64,000 nt of DNA from Aggregatibacter actinomycetemcomitans DSM 8324 (GCF_000372365.1 NZ_AQUU01000009.1:42739-106738), one strand, 5' to 3'. Shown: positions 49,455 through 60,712, counted from the first letter of the stretch. Made by a program: numbers and translations. Notes: generated by a model from the letters alone, not told the origin.

Positions 49455-50909
49455 TCAAGCAAGTTTTGTGCGAATGGCGTTTGCCAATTCCGTATTAACG
49501 CGTTCAAAGTGTACCAACTGGTGTTCCACGATGGCATCGTCGGTGACTTCTGCCAGGCTGGCGGCGAAGTTGCCGGCGAGGCGGTCGCGTTGGGCGGCGT
49601 CCATAATGGCGTAAAGCGCGGCAGGTTGTGAGTAGTAATCTTCGTCGTAATCACGGAAATTAAAGTGCGCGCCTTCACGTTCCAGTTGCAATGACGGACC
49701 TTGATCGTGGGTTGGCACATAGGTGTCAAAGCGGTTTGGAGCATAGTTCGGGTGTGTGCCGCCGTTGTGATCTACGCGCATTGCACCGTCACGGTGGGTG
49801 GTGTGATACGGGCATTTTGGTGCATTCACCGGAATTTGGTGGTGGTTTACGCCCAAGCGGTAGCGTTGTGCATCTTGATAAGAGAATAAACGACCCTGCA
49901 ACATACGATCGGGCGAGAAGCCGATGCCGGGCACGTTGTTGTTCGGCGCGAAGGCGGCTTGTTCCACTTCAGCAAAATAGTTTTGCGGATTGCGATTCAG
50001 TTCCAATACGCCTACATCAATCAACGGATAATCTTTGTGCGGCCATACTTTGGTTAAGTCAAAACTGTAATTGTGTTTTTCTGCATCGGCTTCCGGCATG
50101 ATTTGAATTCGCACGTTCCAACGGGGGAAATTGCCGTTGGCAATGGCATCATATAAATCACGTTGGCTGGATTCACGATCTTCACCCACCACCTTCGCCG
50201 CTTCTGCGTTGGTTAAAAATTTATGACCTTGTTGGGTTTTGAAGTGGAATTTCACCCAAAAGCGTTCGTTGTCCGCATTGATAAAGCTGTAAGTGTGGCT
50301 GCCGTAACCGTTCATATTGCGCAGGCTTGCCGGAATACCACGATCGCTGAACAGAATCATAATTTGGTGCATGGATTCAGGATGACGCGACCAGAAATCC
50401 CATGCGGCGGTAGCGTCGCGTAAGTTGGTTTGCGGGTTGCGTTTTTGAGTGTGAATGAAATCCGGGAATTTGAGCGGGTCACGGATGAAGAACACCGGCG
50501 TGTTATTGCCCACTAAGTCCCAGTTGCCTTGTTCGGTGTAGAATTTCAACGAAAAACCGCGTACATCACGTTCCGCGTCGGCAGCACCGCGTTCGCCGGC
50601 AACGGTGGAAAAGCGCAACAGCACTTCCGTTTGTTTGCCCACTTCGCTGAACAGCGCAGCTTTGGTGTATTGGGTGATGTCGTGAGTGACGGTGAATGTA
50701 CCGAATGCGGCGGAACCCTTGGCGTGCACCACACGCTCAGGAATGCGCTCGCGGGCAAAGTGGGCTAGTTTTTCTTGATACCAAACATCTTGTAACAGTA
50801 ACGGGCCGCGGGGGCCGGCACTCATGGTGTTGTCATTATCCACCACCGGCACGCCGGCAGCGGTAGTCAATGTGGCAGAGTTATGATCGAAAGGGCATTT
50901 TGCTGACAT
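49455..50909 (-). CDS. katA: Small-subunit haem catalase (KatA/HktE type)
   Basis: 484 residues, the clade 3 small-subunit size. The distal His is in [14 protein letters not shown] (near 55), the Asn in [14 protein letters not shown] (near 129), and the proximal haem-ligand Tyr in [19 protein letters not shown] (near 338). [16 protein letters not shown] is typical. It breaks down hydrogen peroxide in the cytoplasm. An AAGGAAA ribosome site precedes the ATG. It stands alone between two remnants of the same IS family (48374-48990 and 51108-51360). Confidence 0.96.
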   Translation of the reverse strand: MSAKCPFDHNSATLTTAAGVPVVDNDNTMSAGPRGPLLLQDVWYQEKLAHFARERIPERVVHAKGSAAFGTFTVTHDITQYTKAALFSEVGKQTEVLLRFSTVAGERGAADAERDVRGFSLKFYTEQGNWDLVGNNTPVFFIRDPLKFPDFIHTQKRNPQTNLRDATAAWDFWSRHPESMHQIMILFSDRGIPASLRNMNGYGSHTYSFINADNERFWVKFHFKTQQGHKFLTNAEAAKVVGEDRESSQRDLYDAIANGNFPRWNVRIQIMPEADAEKHNYSFDLTKVWPHKDYPLIDVGVLELNRNPQNYFAEVEQAAFAPNNNVPGIGFSPDRMLQGRLFSYQDAQRYRLGVNHHQIPVNAPKCPYHTTHRDGAMRVDHNGGTHPNYAPNRFDTYVPTHDQGPSLQLEREGAHFNFRDYDEDYYSQPAALYAIMDAAQRDRLAGNFAASLAEVTDDAIVEHQLVHFERVNTELANAIRTKLA

Positions 50910-51041
50910 AATCGTTTCCTTAATTTTTGAGTAGTAGAGTAAAAAATATCCATTTTCATGGATGATCGATTGACAGAAATTATAAATACCAGCAAAAAGT
51001 TCTCAATCTATTAAATTAATAATATTTGACGATTAAAAAAT

Positions 51042-51055
51042 AACTATTAATAGTT
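51042..51055. promoter_or_regulatory. Perfect palindrome upstream of catalase
   Basis: AACTATTAATAGTT is a perfect 14-base dyad about 130 bases before the katA start. CTAT and ATAG half-elements recall OxyR sites, which would suit a catalase, but the four evenly spaced half-sites of OxyR are not clear. A candidate operator only. Confidence 0.35.
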
Positions 51056-51107
51056 AGAATTGATTTAATCAAGAAAAAAGAAATGAGAAAAGAAAATGAT
51101 CGCACTT

Positions 51108-51360
51108 TGATCTGCACCCTAAAACCGGGCGGATAGCTAAACCTAAGTTAAATATTGAGCTCTGCACTGCACAGGGCTCAAATTGTTTAACTTAAGCTTA
51201 ATTACGCTCCTCAATAATAACGAATATATTCATCGTCCGCCCGGGTTCATCATGTAGTTAAACCGGCGGGAATAAAAATATTCCGATTAAATAATGTTTT
51301 CCTATAAAAACCTGCATTTTAATTGATTGGCGGCGGCGTCCTCTTTGGGAGGGCAGATCA
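51108..51360. mobile_element. 253-base non-coding derivative of the same IS (MITE-like)
   Basis: It starts TGATCTGCACCCTAAAA and ends with the complement of TGATCTGCCCTCCCAAAGA, so the tips are inverted repeats. The left 75 bases align with the right end of the IS remnant at 48374-48990 in reverse, sharing GTTAAATATTGAGCTC or its close match and GGGCTCAA. There is no transposase reading frame. USS-like sequences touch both tips (cgcactt before, aagtgcggt after). The rest of the 50910-51397 gap is AT-rich. Confidence 0.8.
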
Positions 51361-51397
51361 AAGTGCGGTCATTTTCAACGGTGTTTTTTCTGACCGA

Positions 51398-53048
<1,651 letters not shown>

Positions 53049-54425
53049 TTACGACGCAAATCGGGCTTTTGCGTCAGCAATGGCTTCGGCAATGCGCAAC
53101 GGTGAAACCCCGCCTTTGGCGGCACGTTTGTCTAAACAGGATTGCAGAGACAGAATATCGTACACATCGTCCGACACTTTTTCGCAGAATTGACGGAATT
53201 CCGGAATAGTCAATTCTTCTAACGCCTTGTGTTGCTTAATGGCATATACCACGGTCTCGCCCACAATGTGGTGGGAATCGCGGAACGGCACGCCTTTAGC
53301 GACCAAGTAATCTGCCAATTCGGTGGCGTTAGAGTAGCCTTTTAGCGCGGATTCGCGGGTGCGTTCCACGTTCACTTTAATATCATCCAACACCAAAGAC
53401 GCCATATCTAAGCAATCTTGCCAAGTATCCAACGCATCGAAAATGCCTTCTTTGTCTTCCTGCATATCTTTGTTGTAGGCTAACGGCAAACCTTTCAGTG
53501 TCATCAGCATGCCGTTTAGGGCGCCGATTACGCGCCCCGCTTTACCGCGAATCAATTCGCAGGCATCGGGATTTTTCTTTTGCGGCATCAGGGAAGAACC
53601 GGACGTTACGCGATCGGAGAGTTCCACAAAGTTGGATTCGCCGCTGTTGAAAATAATCATGTCTTCGGCGAAACGGGATAAATGCACCATGCTAAGGGAC
53701 GCGGCGGAGAGCAGTTCCACAATGTGATCGCGATCGGATACGCTGTCCAAGCTGTTACGGGTGGCGAAGGCGAAATCCAGATCCTTGGCGAGCCGTTCGC
53801 GATCGATAGGATATGCCGTGCCGGCAAGGGCGCCGCTACCGAGCGGGCAGCTGTTCATGCGACGGTAGGCATCAGCTAAACGGGAATAATCGCGATCCAG
53901 CATTTCCACATACGCCATGCACCAATGGGCAAAGGTGATCGGTTGGGCGCGTTGCAGGTGGGTGTAGCCTGGCATCACGGCATCCTGATTGTTTTCTGCG
54001 GTGAGCACCAATTTACGCTGTAAGTCACGGATAGAATGCTGCAATTCGGCAACCCGTTGTTTACACCACATTTTGATGTCGAGTGCCACTTGGTCGTTGC
54101 GGCTGCGCCCGGTGTGCAGTTTTTTGCCTAAATTGCCTACCTTATCAATGAGCTTACTTTCCACCCAGCTGTGGATGTCTTCCGCGTCATCTTGTAAAAT
54201 CGCTTGCGGATTTGACCGCACTTCAACTAATAATTCGTGCAATGCCTGTTCTAATTGTTGTTGTTCCTGCACATCTAAAATGCCCACGGATACCAACGCT
54301 TTCGACCAGCCGATTGAGCCTTCGATGTCTTGCTCTGCCAAACGGTAGTCAAAGCGTAATGAATCGTTAAAGTTTTTAAAACGCTTATCCGCAGCTTGCG
54401 TGAAGCGTCCACCCCAAAGTGCCAT
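53049..54425 (-). CDS. argH: Argininosuccinate lyase
   Basis: 458 residues (E. coli 457). It splits argininosuccinate to arginine and fumarate. The family signature [19 protein letters not shown] is near 281, [13 protein letters not shown] near 109 and [17 protein letters not shown] near 155, the last two carrying the catalytic His region. The start [21 protein letters not shown] is the standard one. No other arg genes are in the window. Confidence 0.97.
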   Translation of the reverse strand: MALWGGRFTQAADKRFKNFNDSLRFDYRLAEQDIEGSIGWSKALVSVGILDVQEQQQLEQALHELLVEVRSNPQAILQDDAEDIHSWVESKLIDKVGNLGKKLHTGRSRNDQVALDIKMWCKQRVAELQHSIRDLQRKLVLTAENNQDAVMPGYTHLQRAQPITFAHWCMAYVEMLDRDYSRLADAYRRMNSCPLGSGALAGTAYPIDRERLAKDLDFAFATRNSLDSVSDRDHIVELLSAASLSMVHLSRFAEDMIIFNSGESNFVELSDRVTSGSSLMPQKKNPDACELIRGKAGRVIGALNGMLMTLKGLPLAYNKDMQEDKEGIFDALDTWQDCLDMASLVLDDIKVNVERTRESALKGYSNATELADYLVAKGVPFRDSHHIVGETVVYAIKQHKALEELTIPEFRQFCEKVSDDVYDILSLQSCLDKRAAKGGVSPLRIAEAIADAKARFAS

Positions 54426-54537
54426 AGAACCCTCTGATTGTTATTTGTGAAATCGGTTAAAAAATATATCACAGAAACAAAAAAGGCGATCAACAAAAAT
54501 CTGCTTTTTGTGACCGCACTTTTTGCTTAATTGACGG

Positions 54538-55326
54538 TTATTTTAATAAATCTTCGTTTTTCGCGTGAATCCATTTGCCGCGTTTTTTATCCATATATTG
54601 AAAATATTCGTTGGCAAAGGTGCCTTGTGCGCAGGTCAATTTATCGCGGCGGGTGTTGACATCTTTGTTTTCCAGCGCTTTATTGAGCGTATCGGGACCG
54701 GTGAGGACAAACACGCCGCCGTCAATACGACGGTTTTCGATATTATCAATAATAATGTCCAGAGTTTCTTTCAAAAACGGATTGCTTTTGCGACTGGCTA
54801 AAAAGAAATTGGTGTAACGACCACGGCGCGTAATGAGCACTTCGTTGTCTTCGGGATCAATCATCTTATCCAAATTGCCGACCAAATGGCCGTCGATGTC
54901 CATGTAAATACCACCGTCGTGGTAGAGCGTGAATAAACGCCAGAAATCCGCCTGCGCCGCGCCGTCGGTAAGTTTGCTATACGCGGCGAATGTGCGGGCA
55001 TCGGCATTTTTTTCAATATAATCGCCGCGCGCTTCGGTGCTCACATAACGGTAATCATAACCGGGCGAAAACAGGCGATTGACCAAATAGTTACAATAAA
55101 TCGGTAAGGTAACTTGGTTGCTGTAGTTGGTTTGCCAGATGACTTTATTGATTTTGCCGGGCTTATTGGTTGGGTGTCTTGCCGGGCTGAATTCCGGAAT
55201 GGTAAAGCGCTTTTTCGGAAAAATCGCGTGGAACGGGTAACTTAGGATTTTGACAATATTGCCGGCTAAACGTAACAAGCCGTTAGAAATGAAAAGTGCG
55301 GTCTGATTTTTAATTGGTTTATTCAT
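54538..55326 (-). CDS. GT32-type sugar transferase (DXD motif)
   Basis: 262 residues. The core [13 protein letters not shown] (near 58) and [24 protein letters not shown] (~122-145, with the DXD as DID) define the Gly_transf_sug/GT32 fold of nucleotide-sugar transferases. A hydrophobic N-terminal segment (about 10-35) may associate it with the inner membrane. A role in lipooligosaccharide or surface-glycan assembly is likely for such an orphan gene in this family, but the sugar and acceptor cannot be told. It lies 112 bases upstream of argH on the same strand. Confidence 0.8.
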   Translation of the reverse strand: MNKPIKNQTALFISNGLLRLAGNIVKILSYPFHAIFPKKRFTIPEFSPARHPTNKPGKINKVIWQTNYSNQVTLPIYCNYLVNRLFSPGYDYRYVSTEARGDYIEKNADARTFAAYSKLTDGAAQADFWRLFTLYHDGGIYMDIDGHLVGNLDKMIDPEDNEVLITRRGRYTNFFLASRKSNPFLKETLDIIIDNIENRRIDGGVFVLTGPDTLNKALENKDVNTRRDKLTCAQGTFANEYFQYMDKKRGKWIHAKNEDLLK

Positions 55327-55435
55327 TCAATGAATCCGTTGATGCAACTGAAAAATTGGGCGTACTTTATCACTTTACGCTAAAAGAATAAATGTTCTGA
55401 ACCTGTTGAAATAAAATAATTAAAGGGGAAGTGAG

Positions 55436-55511
55436 TGGTGGGCGATACCGGTCTCGAACCAGTGACCCCCTCCTTGTAAGGGAGGTGCTCTCCCAACTGA
55501 GCTAATCGCCC
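55436..55511 (-). tRNA. tRNA-Val(UAC), copy 1
   Basis: 76 bases with encoded CCA. On the minus strand it reads GGGCGATTAGCTCAG at the 5' end, anticodon stem CCTCC/GGAGG around CTTACAA (anticodon TAC), and TTCGAGA in the T-loop. It is identical to copy 3. Confidence 0.97.
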
Positions 55512-55538
55512 GACGAATCGGCACTTTAAGATTTTAAG

Positions 55539-55614
55539 TGGTGGGCGATACCGGTCTCGAACCAGTGACCTCCTCCTTGTAAGGGAGGTGCTCTCCCAAC
55601 TGAGCTAATCGCCC
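55539..55614 (-). tRNA. tRNA-Val(UAC), copy 2
   Basis: 76 bases with CCA. It is the same as the other copies except one base in the variable region (A for G just after the anticodon stem, minus strand). The spacer to copy 1 is 27 bases. Confidence 0.97.
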
Positions 55615-55652
55615 ACGTTAGAATCTTAAAATTAGGGAAGTATGTAAAGAAG

Positions 55653-55728
55653 TGGTGGGCGATACCGGTCTCGAACCAGTGACCCCCTCCTTGTAAGGGA
55701 GGTGCTCTCCCAACTGAGCTAATCGCCC
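55653..55728 (-). tRNA. tRNA-Val(UAC), copy 3
   Basis: 76 bases with CCA, anticodon TAC. It is the first intact tRNA of the leftward transcript; the spacer to copy 2 is 38 bases. Confidence 0.97.
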
Positions 55729-55764
55729 ACGTCGTTACATTGACAACATTGAGAAACTTTGAAG

Positions 55765-55836
55765 TGGTGAGAACATCGGTTTCGAACTCTTGGCGCTTTT
55801 CCTATCAAGAATTCTCCTACCTAAGCTAACCGTAAC
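55765..55836 (-). pseudogene. Decayed tRNA at the head of the tRNA-Val array
   Basis: On the minus strand TTAGCTTAGGTAGG resembles a D-arm, GAGTTCGAAACC a T-arm, and TCTCACCA a 3' end with CCA. The acceptor halves (GTTACGG and TGTTCTC) do not pair, the T-stem is broken, and the anticodon stem keeps about three pairs around TTGATAG. It is a non-functional tRNA, perhaps a decayed Val copy. Confidence 0.7.
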
Positions 55837-55859
55837 TGCCCTCAGCGTTGTGAGCGAGC

Positions 55860-55887
55860 ATTATAATTGCTCAATGATTTCAGTCAA
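55860..55887 (-). promoter_or_regulatory. Strong promoter for the tRNA-Val array
   Basis: On the minus strand TTGACT, 16 bases, TATAAT, then a GC-rich GCTCGC start region typical of stable-RNA promoters. The decayed tRNA is the first thing downstream. Confidence 0.75.
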
Positions 55888-56013
55888 CAAATTTTTGCCA
55901 AAAATCCGTCGGTTGTTTCAAAAATAGGCATAAAACACGATTTTTCCTTATGAATTCAATGAACCCGTAGTACAATACCGCACAATTATTTGCATTAGAA
56001 AAAGGGTTATAAA

Positions 56014-57459
56014 ATGAAATTAGAGGCATTATTTGATTTGGATCCAAATGTGAAAGTGCGTACCCGTTTTGCGCCAAGCCCGACCGGTTATTTACATGTC
56101 GGCGGTGCCAGAACCGCACTTTATTCTTGGTTATATGCAAAACATAACCATGGTGAATTTGTGTTGCGTATCGAAGATACTGATTTGGAACGCTCCACCC
56201 CAGAAGCGACGCAAGCTATTTTAGAAGCGATGGAATGGCTGGATTTGGCATGGGAACATGGTCCGTATTATCAAACCAAACGTTTTGATCGTTACAATCA
56301 GGTGATTGATCAAATGATTGAACAAGGCTTGGCATACCGTTGCTACTGCACTAAAGAACGCTTGGATGCGTTGCGTCATACACAAGAGAAAAATAAAGAA
56401 AAACCGCGTTATGACCGTCATTGCTTGCATGATCACGCCTATCACTCTGCTGACGAACCGCACGTTGTGCGTTTTAAAAATCCGACGGAAGGTTCCGTGG
56501 TTTTTGATGACGCTGTGCGCGGACGCATTGAAATCAGCAACAGCGAATTGGACGATTTGATTATCCGTCGCACCGACGGATCACCGACCTACAATTTCTG
56601 CGTGGTGGTGGATGACTGGGACATGGGCATTACCCATGTTGTGCGGGGCGAAGACCACATTAACAACACCCCACGTCAAATTAACATCTTAAAAGCGCTC
56701 GATGCACCGATTCCGGTGTATGCCCACGTTTCCATGATTAACGGCGATGACGGGCAAAAACTTTCCAAACGCCATGGCGCGGTGAGCGTCATGCAATATC
56801 GCGACGAAGGTTATCTGCCGGAAGCGCTCATCAACTATTTGGTACGCTTAGGCTGGGGACACGGCGATCAGGAAATCTTCACCCGTGAAGAAATGATTGA
56901 ATTGTTCGATTTGCATTCCGTCAGCAAATCCGCCAGTGCGTTTAATACGGAAAAATTATTGTGGTTGAACCATCATTATATTCGTGAATTACCGGCAGAC
57001 TATGTAGCGAAACATCTGGCATGGCAATATCAGGATCTTGGTATTGACACCGCCAACGGTCCGGCATTAACGGAAATTGTTGCCATGTTGGCGGATCGCT
57101 GCAAAACTTTACGGGAAATGGCGCTGGCAAGCCGTTATTTCTTTGAAGAATTCGACGAATTTGATGAAGCAGCGGCTAAAAAACATTTCAAAGCCGGTTC
57201 CGTAGAGGCCCTCGAAAAAGTAAAAGAAAAACTGACCGCACTTTCCGGCTGGGATTTACATTCCACTCATGAAGCCATTGAACAAACCGCCGCCGAATTA
57301 GAGGTCGGCATGGGCAAAGTGGGGATGCCTTTGCGTGTTGCCGTTACCGGTGCGGGACAATCGCCGTCAATGGATGTCACCCTGGTCGGCATCGGACGCG
57401 AACGCGTATTAAACCGCATTCAACGTGCCATTGATTTTATTAAAGCGCAAAACGCTTAA
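56014..57459 (+). CDS. gltX: Glutamyl-tRNA synthetase
   Basis: 481 residues. Class I motifs: [19 protein letters not shown] (HIGH-type, near 21-39) and [14 protein letters not shown] (KMSKS-type, near 249). [13 protein letters not shown] near 56 is typical. It charges tRNA-Glu and supplies Glu-tRNA for haem synthesis. The start [19 protein letters not shown] is about 10 residues longer than in many homologues; V14-K-V-R-T-R-F is where similarity begins, but the ATG at 56014 follows an AAAAGGG ribosome site and fits. Confidence 0.96.
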   Translation: MKLEALFDLDPNVKVRTRFAPSPTGYLHVGGARTALYSWLYAKHNHGEFVLRIEDTDLERSTPEATQAILEAMEWLDLAWEHGPYYQTKRFDRYNQVIDQMIEQGLAYRCYCTKERLDALRHTQEKNKEKPRYDRHCLHDHAYHSADEPHVVRFKNPTEGSVVFDDAVRGRIEISNSELDDLIIRRTDGSPTYNFCVVVDDWDMGITHVVRGEDHINNTPRQINILKALDAPIPVYAHVSMINGDDGQKLSKRHGAVSVMQYRDEGYLPEALINYLVRLGWGHGDQEIFTREEMIELFDLHSVSKSASAFNTEKLLWLNHHYIRELPADYVAKHLAWQYQDLGIDTANGPALTEIVAMLADRCKTLREMALASRYFFEEFDEFDEAAAKKHFKAGSVEALEKVKEKLTALSGWDLHSTHEAIEQTAAELEVGMGKVGMPLRVAVTGAGQSPSMDVTLVGIGRERVLNRIQRAIDFIKAQNA

Positions 57460-57495
57460 TATTTAATCTGATAACATTGAATTGAAAATTTAATA

Positions 57496-57524
57496 TTGAC
57501 AGACAAAGGGGCGGAATCTATTAT
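57496..57524 (+). promoter_or_regulatory. Promoter of tRNA-Ala
   Basis: TTGACA (57496-57501), 17 bases, TATTAT (57519-57524), ending 13 bases before the tRNA. A consensus sigma-70 promoter with a GC-rich start region. Confidence 0.85.
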
Positions 57525-57537
57525 AGCCGCCACCTAC

Positions 57538-57613
<76 letters not shown>

Positions 57614-57636
57614 AATTTTATAGCTTTATCAATTAG

Positions 57637-58683
57637 TTAGTTATTGATAAGGTTTTTTCCTCTTTGTGTTTGTGCCAATTTTGTGGCAAAAAGTTGAACA
57701 TTGTTGGCGTGGTTTTGTAAATGCTCAACAGATAAATGCGCATATTTTCTCACGGTGTCTGATTTACTCCACCCGCCCAACTCTTGCAGCACATATAACG
57801 GCGTTCCCGACATAATGTGTCTTGTCGCCCAAGTATGGCGCAAGTCGTGAAAACGGAAGTCTTTGATTCCAGCTCGTTGTAATGCCGCACGGAACGCTTT
57901 AGTGTTTGCAATGCGAACCGGCTTGCCTTTATATGTGAACACGTTTTCTTTGTGCTTGCCAAATTGTGATACAATCACTTCAATAGCTTTGTCGTTTAAC
58001 GGTACGCCAATGCTATTACCTGTTTTTGATTGTTCCGAATTTATCCAAGCCTGTCTTTTGGATAAGTCAATTTGCGACCATTTTAGCTGGGTGATGTTCG
58101 ACATTCTTAACCCAGTCAAAATAGCAAATTGAACAATTGGCTTTAAGTGCTCCGGCAATTCTTCTATGAGCCTTATTTCTTCGTGTTGGGTCAACCATCG
58201 TACACGTCGTTTGGGTTCAGGTAAGAATTTTATTGCTGGGCATTTATCCAACCAATCCCACTCAACCGCCGCTCTTAATATCACTCTTATCTGCTGCAAA
58301 ACGGCATTAATTGTTCTTGCCTTAACGCCTTCCTTCGCTTTTTCATATTGGATGAATTTTATTAAAGTGCGGTCAATTTCGTTGAGTTTTTTATCACCAA
58401 GATATTTATCAAGCCATACTAACCCGTAAAGCATGTTTCTATCTTGTTTGCGCTTTGGCTTTTCATCAAGCCATTGTACTACGGCTTCCTGCCAGGAATA
58501 ATTTGGGCGCTCACCAAGTTTAAATACTCGCCAGCATTCGTTATATTCCTTTGAGGCTAATTGCTGCGCTTGATTTTTGTCTGAAGTCCTAGCGCTTCGG
58601 CGTACGCGCTCACCATTTGGCGACGTGAACGAGTAATGCCAGATTTCCCCTCTTTTCTTGAGGGAGATGATTTGACGTGACAT
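57637..58683 (-). CDS. int: Tyrosine-type phage integrase
   Basis: 348 residues. The N-terminal arm-binding part (residues 1-55) and core-binding SAM-like domain (about 60-150) precede the catalytic domain. The catalytic Arg is in TGLRMSNITQLKW (near 191), the HxxR in FRFHDLRHTWATRH (near 279), and the Tyr in VRKYAHLSVEHL (near 312). It integrates and excises the element. The ribosome site AAGGAG is clear. The start is overlapped by the upstream HTH gene by 127 bases. A USS core lies within it. Confidence 0.95.
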   Translation of the reverse strand: MSRQIISLKKRGEIWHYSFTSPNGERVRRSARTSDKNQAQQLASKEYNECWRVFKLGERPNYSWQEAVVQWLDEKPKRKQDRNMLYGLVWLDKYLGDKKLNEIDRTLIKFIQYEKAKEGVKARTINAVLQQIRVILRAAVEWDWLDKCPAIKFLPEPKRRVRWLTQHEEIRLIEELPEHLKPIVQFAILTGLRMSNITQLKWSQIDLSKRQAWINSEQSKTGNSIGVPLNDKAIEVIVSQFGKHKENVFTYKGKPVRIANTKAFRAALQRAGIKDFRFHDLRHTWATRHIMSGTPLYVLQELGGWSKSDTVRKYAHLSVEHLQNHANNVQLFATKLAQTQRGKNLINN

Positions 58684-58880
58684 ATATTCTCCTTATGCCC
58701 CGCCTCTTGCTCGGGGTGATCTTTATCCTTTTTCAAGAATTTTTCAAGCTCTTCAACATCAAATTTCCATTTTCTGCCGATCTTGTAAGCGGGTATTTCT
58801 TCTTTGTTTGCCATCTCCCGTAGTGTGACGGGGTGCATATCAAGGATTCTTGCCGCTTTATCTGTGCCTATTAATTCCAT
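58557..58880 (-). CDS. Excisionase-like helix-turn-helix protein
   Basis: 107 residues from the ATG at 58880 (MELIGTDKAARILDMHPVTL), preceded by GGAGAAATT; a longer frame to 58904 is possible but lacks such a site. The first ~60 residues are an HTH_17/excisionase-type winged helix (KAARILDMHPVTLREMANKE, then IGRKWKFDVEELEKFLKK). The remaining ~45 residues are basic and read through the integrase start in another frame. It probably directs excision and may repress int. Confidence 0.8.
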   Translation of the reverse strand: MELIGTDKAARILDMHPVTLREMANKEEIPAYKIGRKWKFDVEELEKFLKKDKDHPEQEAGHKENICHVKSSPSRKEGKSGITRSRRQMVSAYAEALGLQTKIKRSN

Positions 58881-58919
58881 AATTTCTCCAAAAATAAAGC
58901 CCATTTGTGCGCTTATTAT

Positions 58920-59234
58920 CTAATCAATATCACGGTTTAATATTTCGCTTATCTTGTCACCTGATTTCTGCTGAATGAAATCATTTATCACTTTATACAA
59001 TCGCCATTTGTATTTAAGAGGTATATTTGTGCTTGGACCGTTTTTAATTGATATTTCCATTTCGTAGAAATATTGGAACCCACGAATTGTTAATTCTTTT
59101 GATTTATGCTGAAGGTAATAACCATCAAAATCCCATTCTTCACTATGCTTAGAAAGGCTAGTGCATAGCTCAAGATATACACCGTTAAGTGGATAGATAA
59201 AAGAACATAACCAAGATATAAAATATTTTAACAT
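58920..59234 (-). CDS. Prophage protein of unknown function
   Basis: 104 residues from the ATG at 59234 (MLKYFISWLCSFIYPLNG), chosen because AGGAGAAATTCAA stands directly before it; the frame is open to 59273. The N-terminus is hydrophobic (about 3-20) and could be a membrane segment. The rest has aromatic and charged residues (GYYLQHKSKELTIRGFQYFYE, about 35-55). I do not recognise it. A USS core lies just upstream. Confidence 0.65.
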   Translation of the reverse strand: MLKYFISWLCSFIYPLNGVYLELCTSLSKHSEEWDFDGYYLQHKSKELTIRGFQYFYEMEISIKNGPSTNIPLKYKWRLYKVINDFIQQKSGDKISEILNRDID

Positions 59235-59288
59235 TTGAATTTCTCCTGTTTTGATAAAAATAAAAAACCGCACTTTCGCGGTCTGTTG

Positions 59289-59945
59289 TTACTCTTGATA
59301 CCGTTTACCAGTTAACATCTCAATAACTTGGATTACGTCGTCTTTTGATTTGTAATATCTGCCATGCTCTAGTGCCGAGTGATAATGCTCTTTGGCTCTT
59401 ACGCTTTTTACGAGCAGCTTTTGGTTTAGACCCGACCCCAAATAGTATAAATATTCTGCACCATCCGGTATCTCGTAGATTGGCTTAGGCAATTCACGTA
59501 AAGGCGCCTTAATTGGCTTGGGTTCTCGCCACATGCCGACAATGTCTAAATCTCTACGACTACCGTCAAAATTACCTTTATAATCCCATGCGGCCGCAAT
59601 CTCTAAGTCTGGTTCGGACTCATAATAACCAAGTAAATCATGACATTTGAACGTTTTTAATTTTTTAAGCAAAAAAGCTTTGTTTCCGCCTTCGAGCACA
59701 AAAGCTTCGCCTCCCAGCGCCCGATCTAAATCAAACTGTTCGGGCTTGTCTTGCCAAAGCGAGACAACACATGATAGGTCCTGGTCAGTCCACTGCAACG
59801 ACCAATCGTCACCTCTGGTGATAATAACCAAATACGGATTATCTCGGTGAGTTTCGCCCACTAACACCAGTTTACACTTATCCCCCGATTGCGTCATACC
59901 GTAATTGCCATTTAAAAACGCGTGTTTTTCTTGTTCATTCAACAT
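59289..59945 (-). CDS. Prophage protein of unknown function
   Basis: 218 residues, start MLNEQEKHAFLNGNYGMTQ. The first ~140 residues are rich in Trp, Asp and Gly (DDWSLQWTDQDLSCVVSLW, about 47-65) and read like a small globular beta-rich domain. A Pro-rich linker (KPIKAPLRELPKPIYEIP) follows at about 145-162, then a second domain ending SKDDVIQVIEMLTGKRYQE. The two-part form with a Pro linker suggests a modular protein. I do not recognise either part. Confidence 0.7.
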   Translation of the reverse strand: MLNEQEKHAFLNGNYGMTQSGDKCKLVLVGETHRDNPYLVIITRGDDWSLQWTDQDLSCVVSLWQDKPEQFDLDRALGGEAFVLEGGNKAFLLKKLKTFKCHDLLGYYESEPDLEIAAAWDYKGNFDGSRRDLDIVGMWREPKPIKAPLRELPKPIYEIPDGAEYLYYLGSGLNQKLLVKSVRAKEHYHSALEHGRYYKSKDDVIQVIEMLTGKRYQE

Positions 59946-60011
59946 TTTATTGTCCTTTTTTGAGTAATAAAAAGGCCCTCACGTGGAGGGCTTGGGGTTG
60001 GTTAGGGTTGT

Positions 60012-60497
60012 TTATTTCTTTGGCTTGTATTTGTCTAGATACGATACATCGGCGGGAGTAGCAGGTAGTCCCGCTTTACGGGGCGGCAAACTTTCCAGTA
60101 GCTGCGATTCCCACTGTGGGAAAATTATTAGAAACGCTTTGTCTGTATCAACGGACAAAATAGTATCTTTTAAATTTTTTAGGTCTCTAATGATTTCGTC
60201 GGCAGTTGATCTGGCTTTATCTATTAATGCCTTGCATCCTTTGCTTTTTAAGAAATCTACCTCAACCCATAAAGAAACGCTGGAATATCCAATAGTTACG
60301 CTAACATAGGTGTAAAAATTTAATTTTTGTCCGGTTGCTTTTTCAAGCGTTGATTTGTACCATTCAACAAACCATCGCGGCTGCTCTTTGTCTATTTCGT
60401 CCTGTAACTCCTTGCCTATTTGATGCGCATTTTTAATATCAAGAGCTTTAATGATTTTGCTATATATGTTTTCTTTTACTTGTTTACTTAGTTTCAT
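60012..60497 (-). CDS. Prophage protein of unknown function
   Basis: 161 residues, start MKLSKQVKENIYSKIIKALD, with a GGTGGAAAA ribosome site. It is helical and charged, with a mid-part strand region FYTYVSVTIGYSSVSLWVEVD (split, about 57-77). The C-terminus ends SYLDKYKPKK. There is no membrane segment or recognised motif. Confidence 0.7.
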   Translation of the reverse strand: MKLSKQVKENIYSKIIKALDIKNAHQIGKELQDEIDKEQPRWFVEWYKSTLEKATGQKLNFYTYVSVTIGYSSVSLWVEVDFLKSKGCKALIDKARSTADEIIRDLKNLKDTILSVDTDKAFLIIFPQWESQLLESLPPRKAGLPATPADVSYLDKYKPKK

Positions 60498-60529
60498 TTT
60501 TCCACCTTAATTTTTAATAAAAAAGCCAC

Positions 60530-60712
60530 TTATTCAGCGGCTTTCATAGTTTCTAAAATTTCTTCTGGAGTTTCCGTCACTCGGTAATATGAATTAGCAT
60601 CCCCGGAACAATGTAAACTTGTCATGCTGTCGTCTCTTGACATGCCTTCAATTAAATCCATGTTTATGAATATGACGCTGTTTATTGTTGATAACTTGAT
60701 AAAGTTAGCCAT
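60530..60712 (-). CDS. Small prophage protein of unknown function
   Basis: 60 residues from the ATG at 60712 (MANFIKLSTINSVIFINMDL), preceded by TTGAGG. A longer start at 60724 is possible. It resembles the many small phage proteins with a beta strand followed by a C-terminal helix (ETPEEILETMKAAE). It overlaps the nuclease gene end by 8 bases, so it is probably coupled to it. Confidence 0.65.
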   Translation of the reverse strand: MANFIKLSTINSVIFINMDLIEGMSRDDSMTSLHCSGDANSYYRVTETPEEILETMKAAE

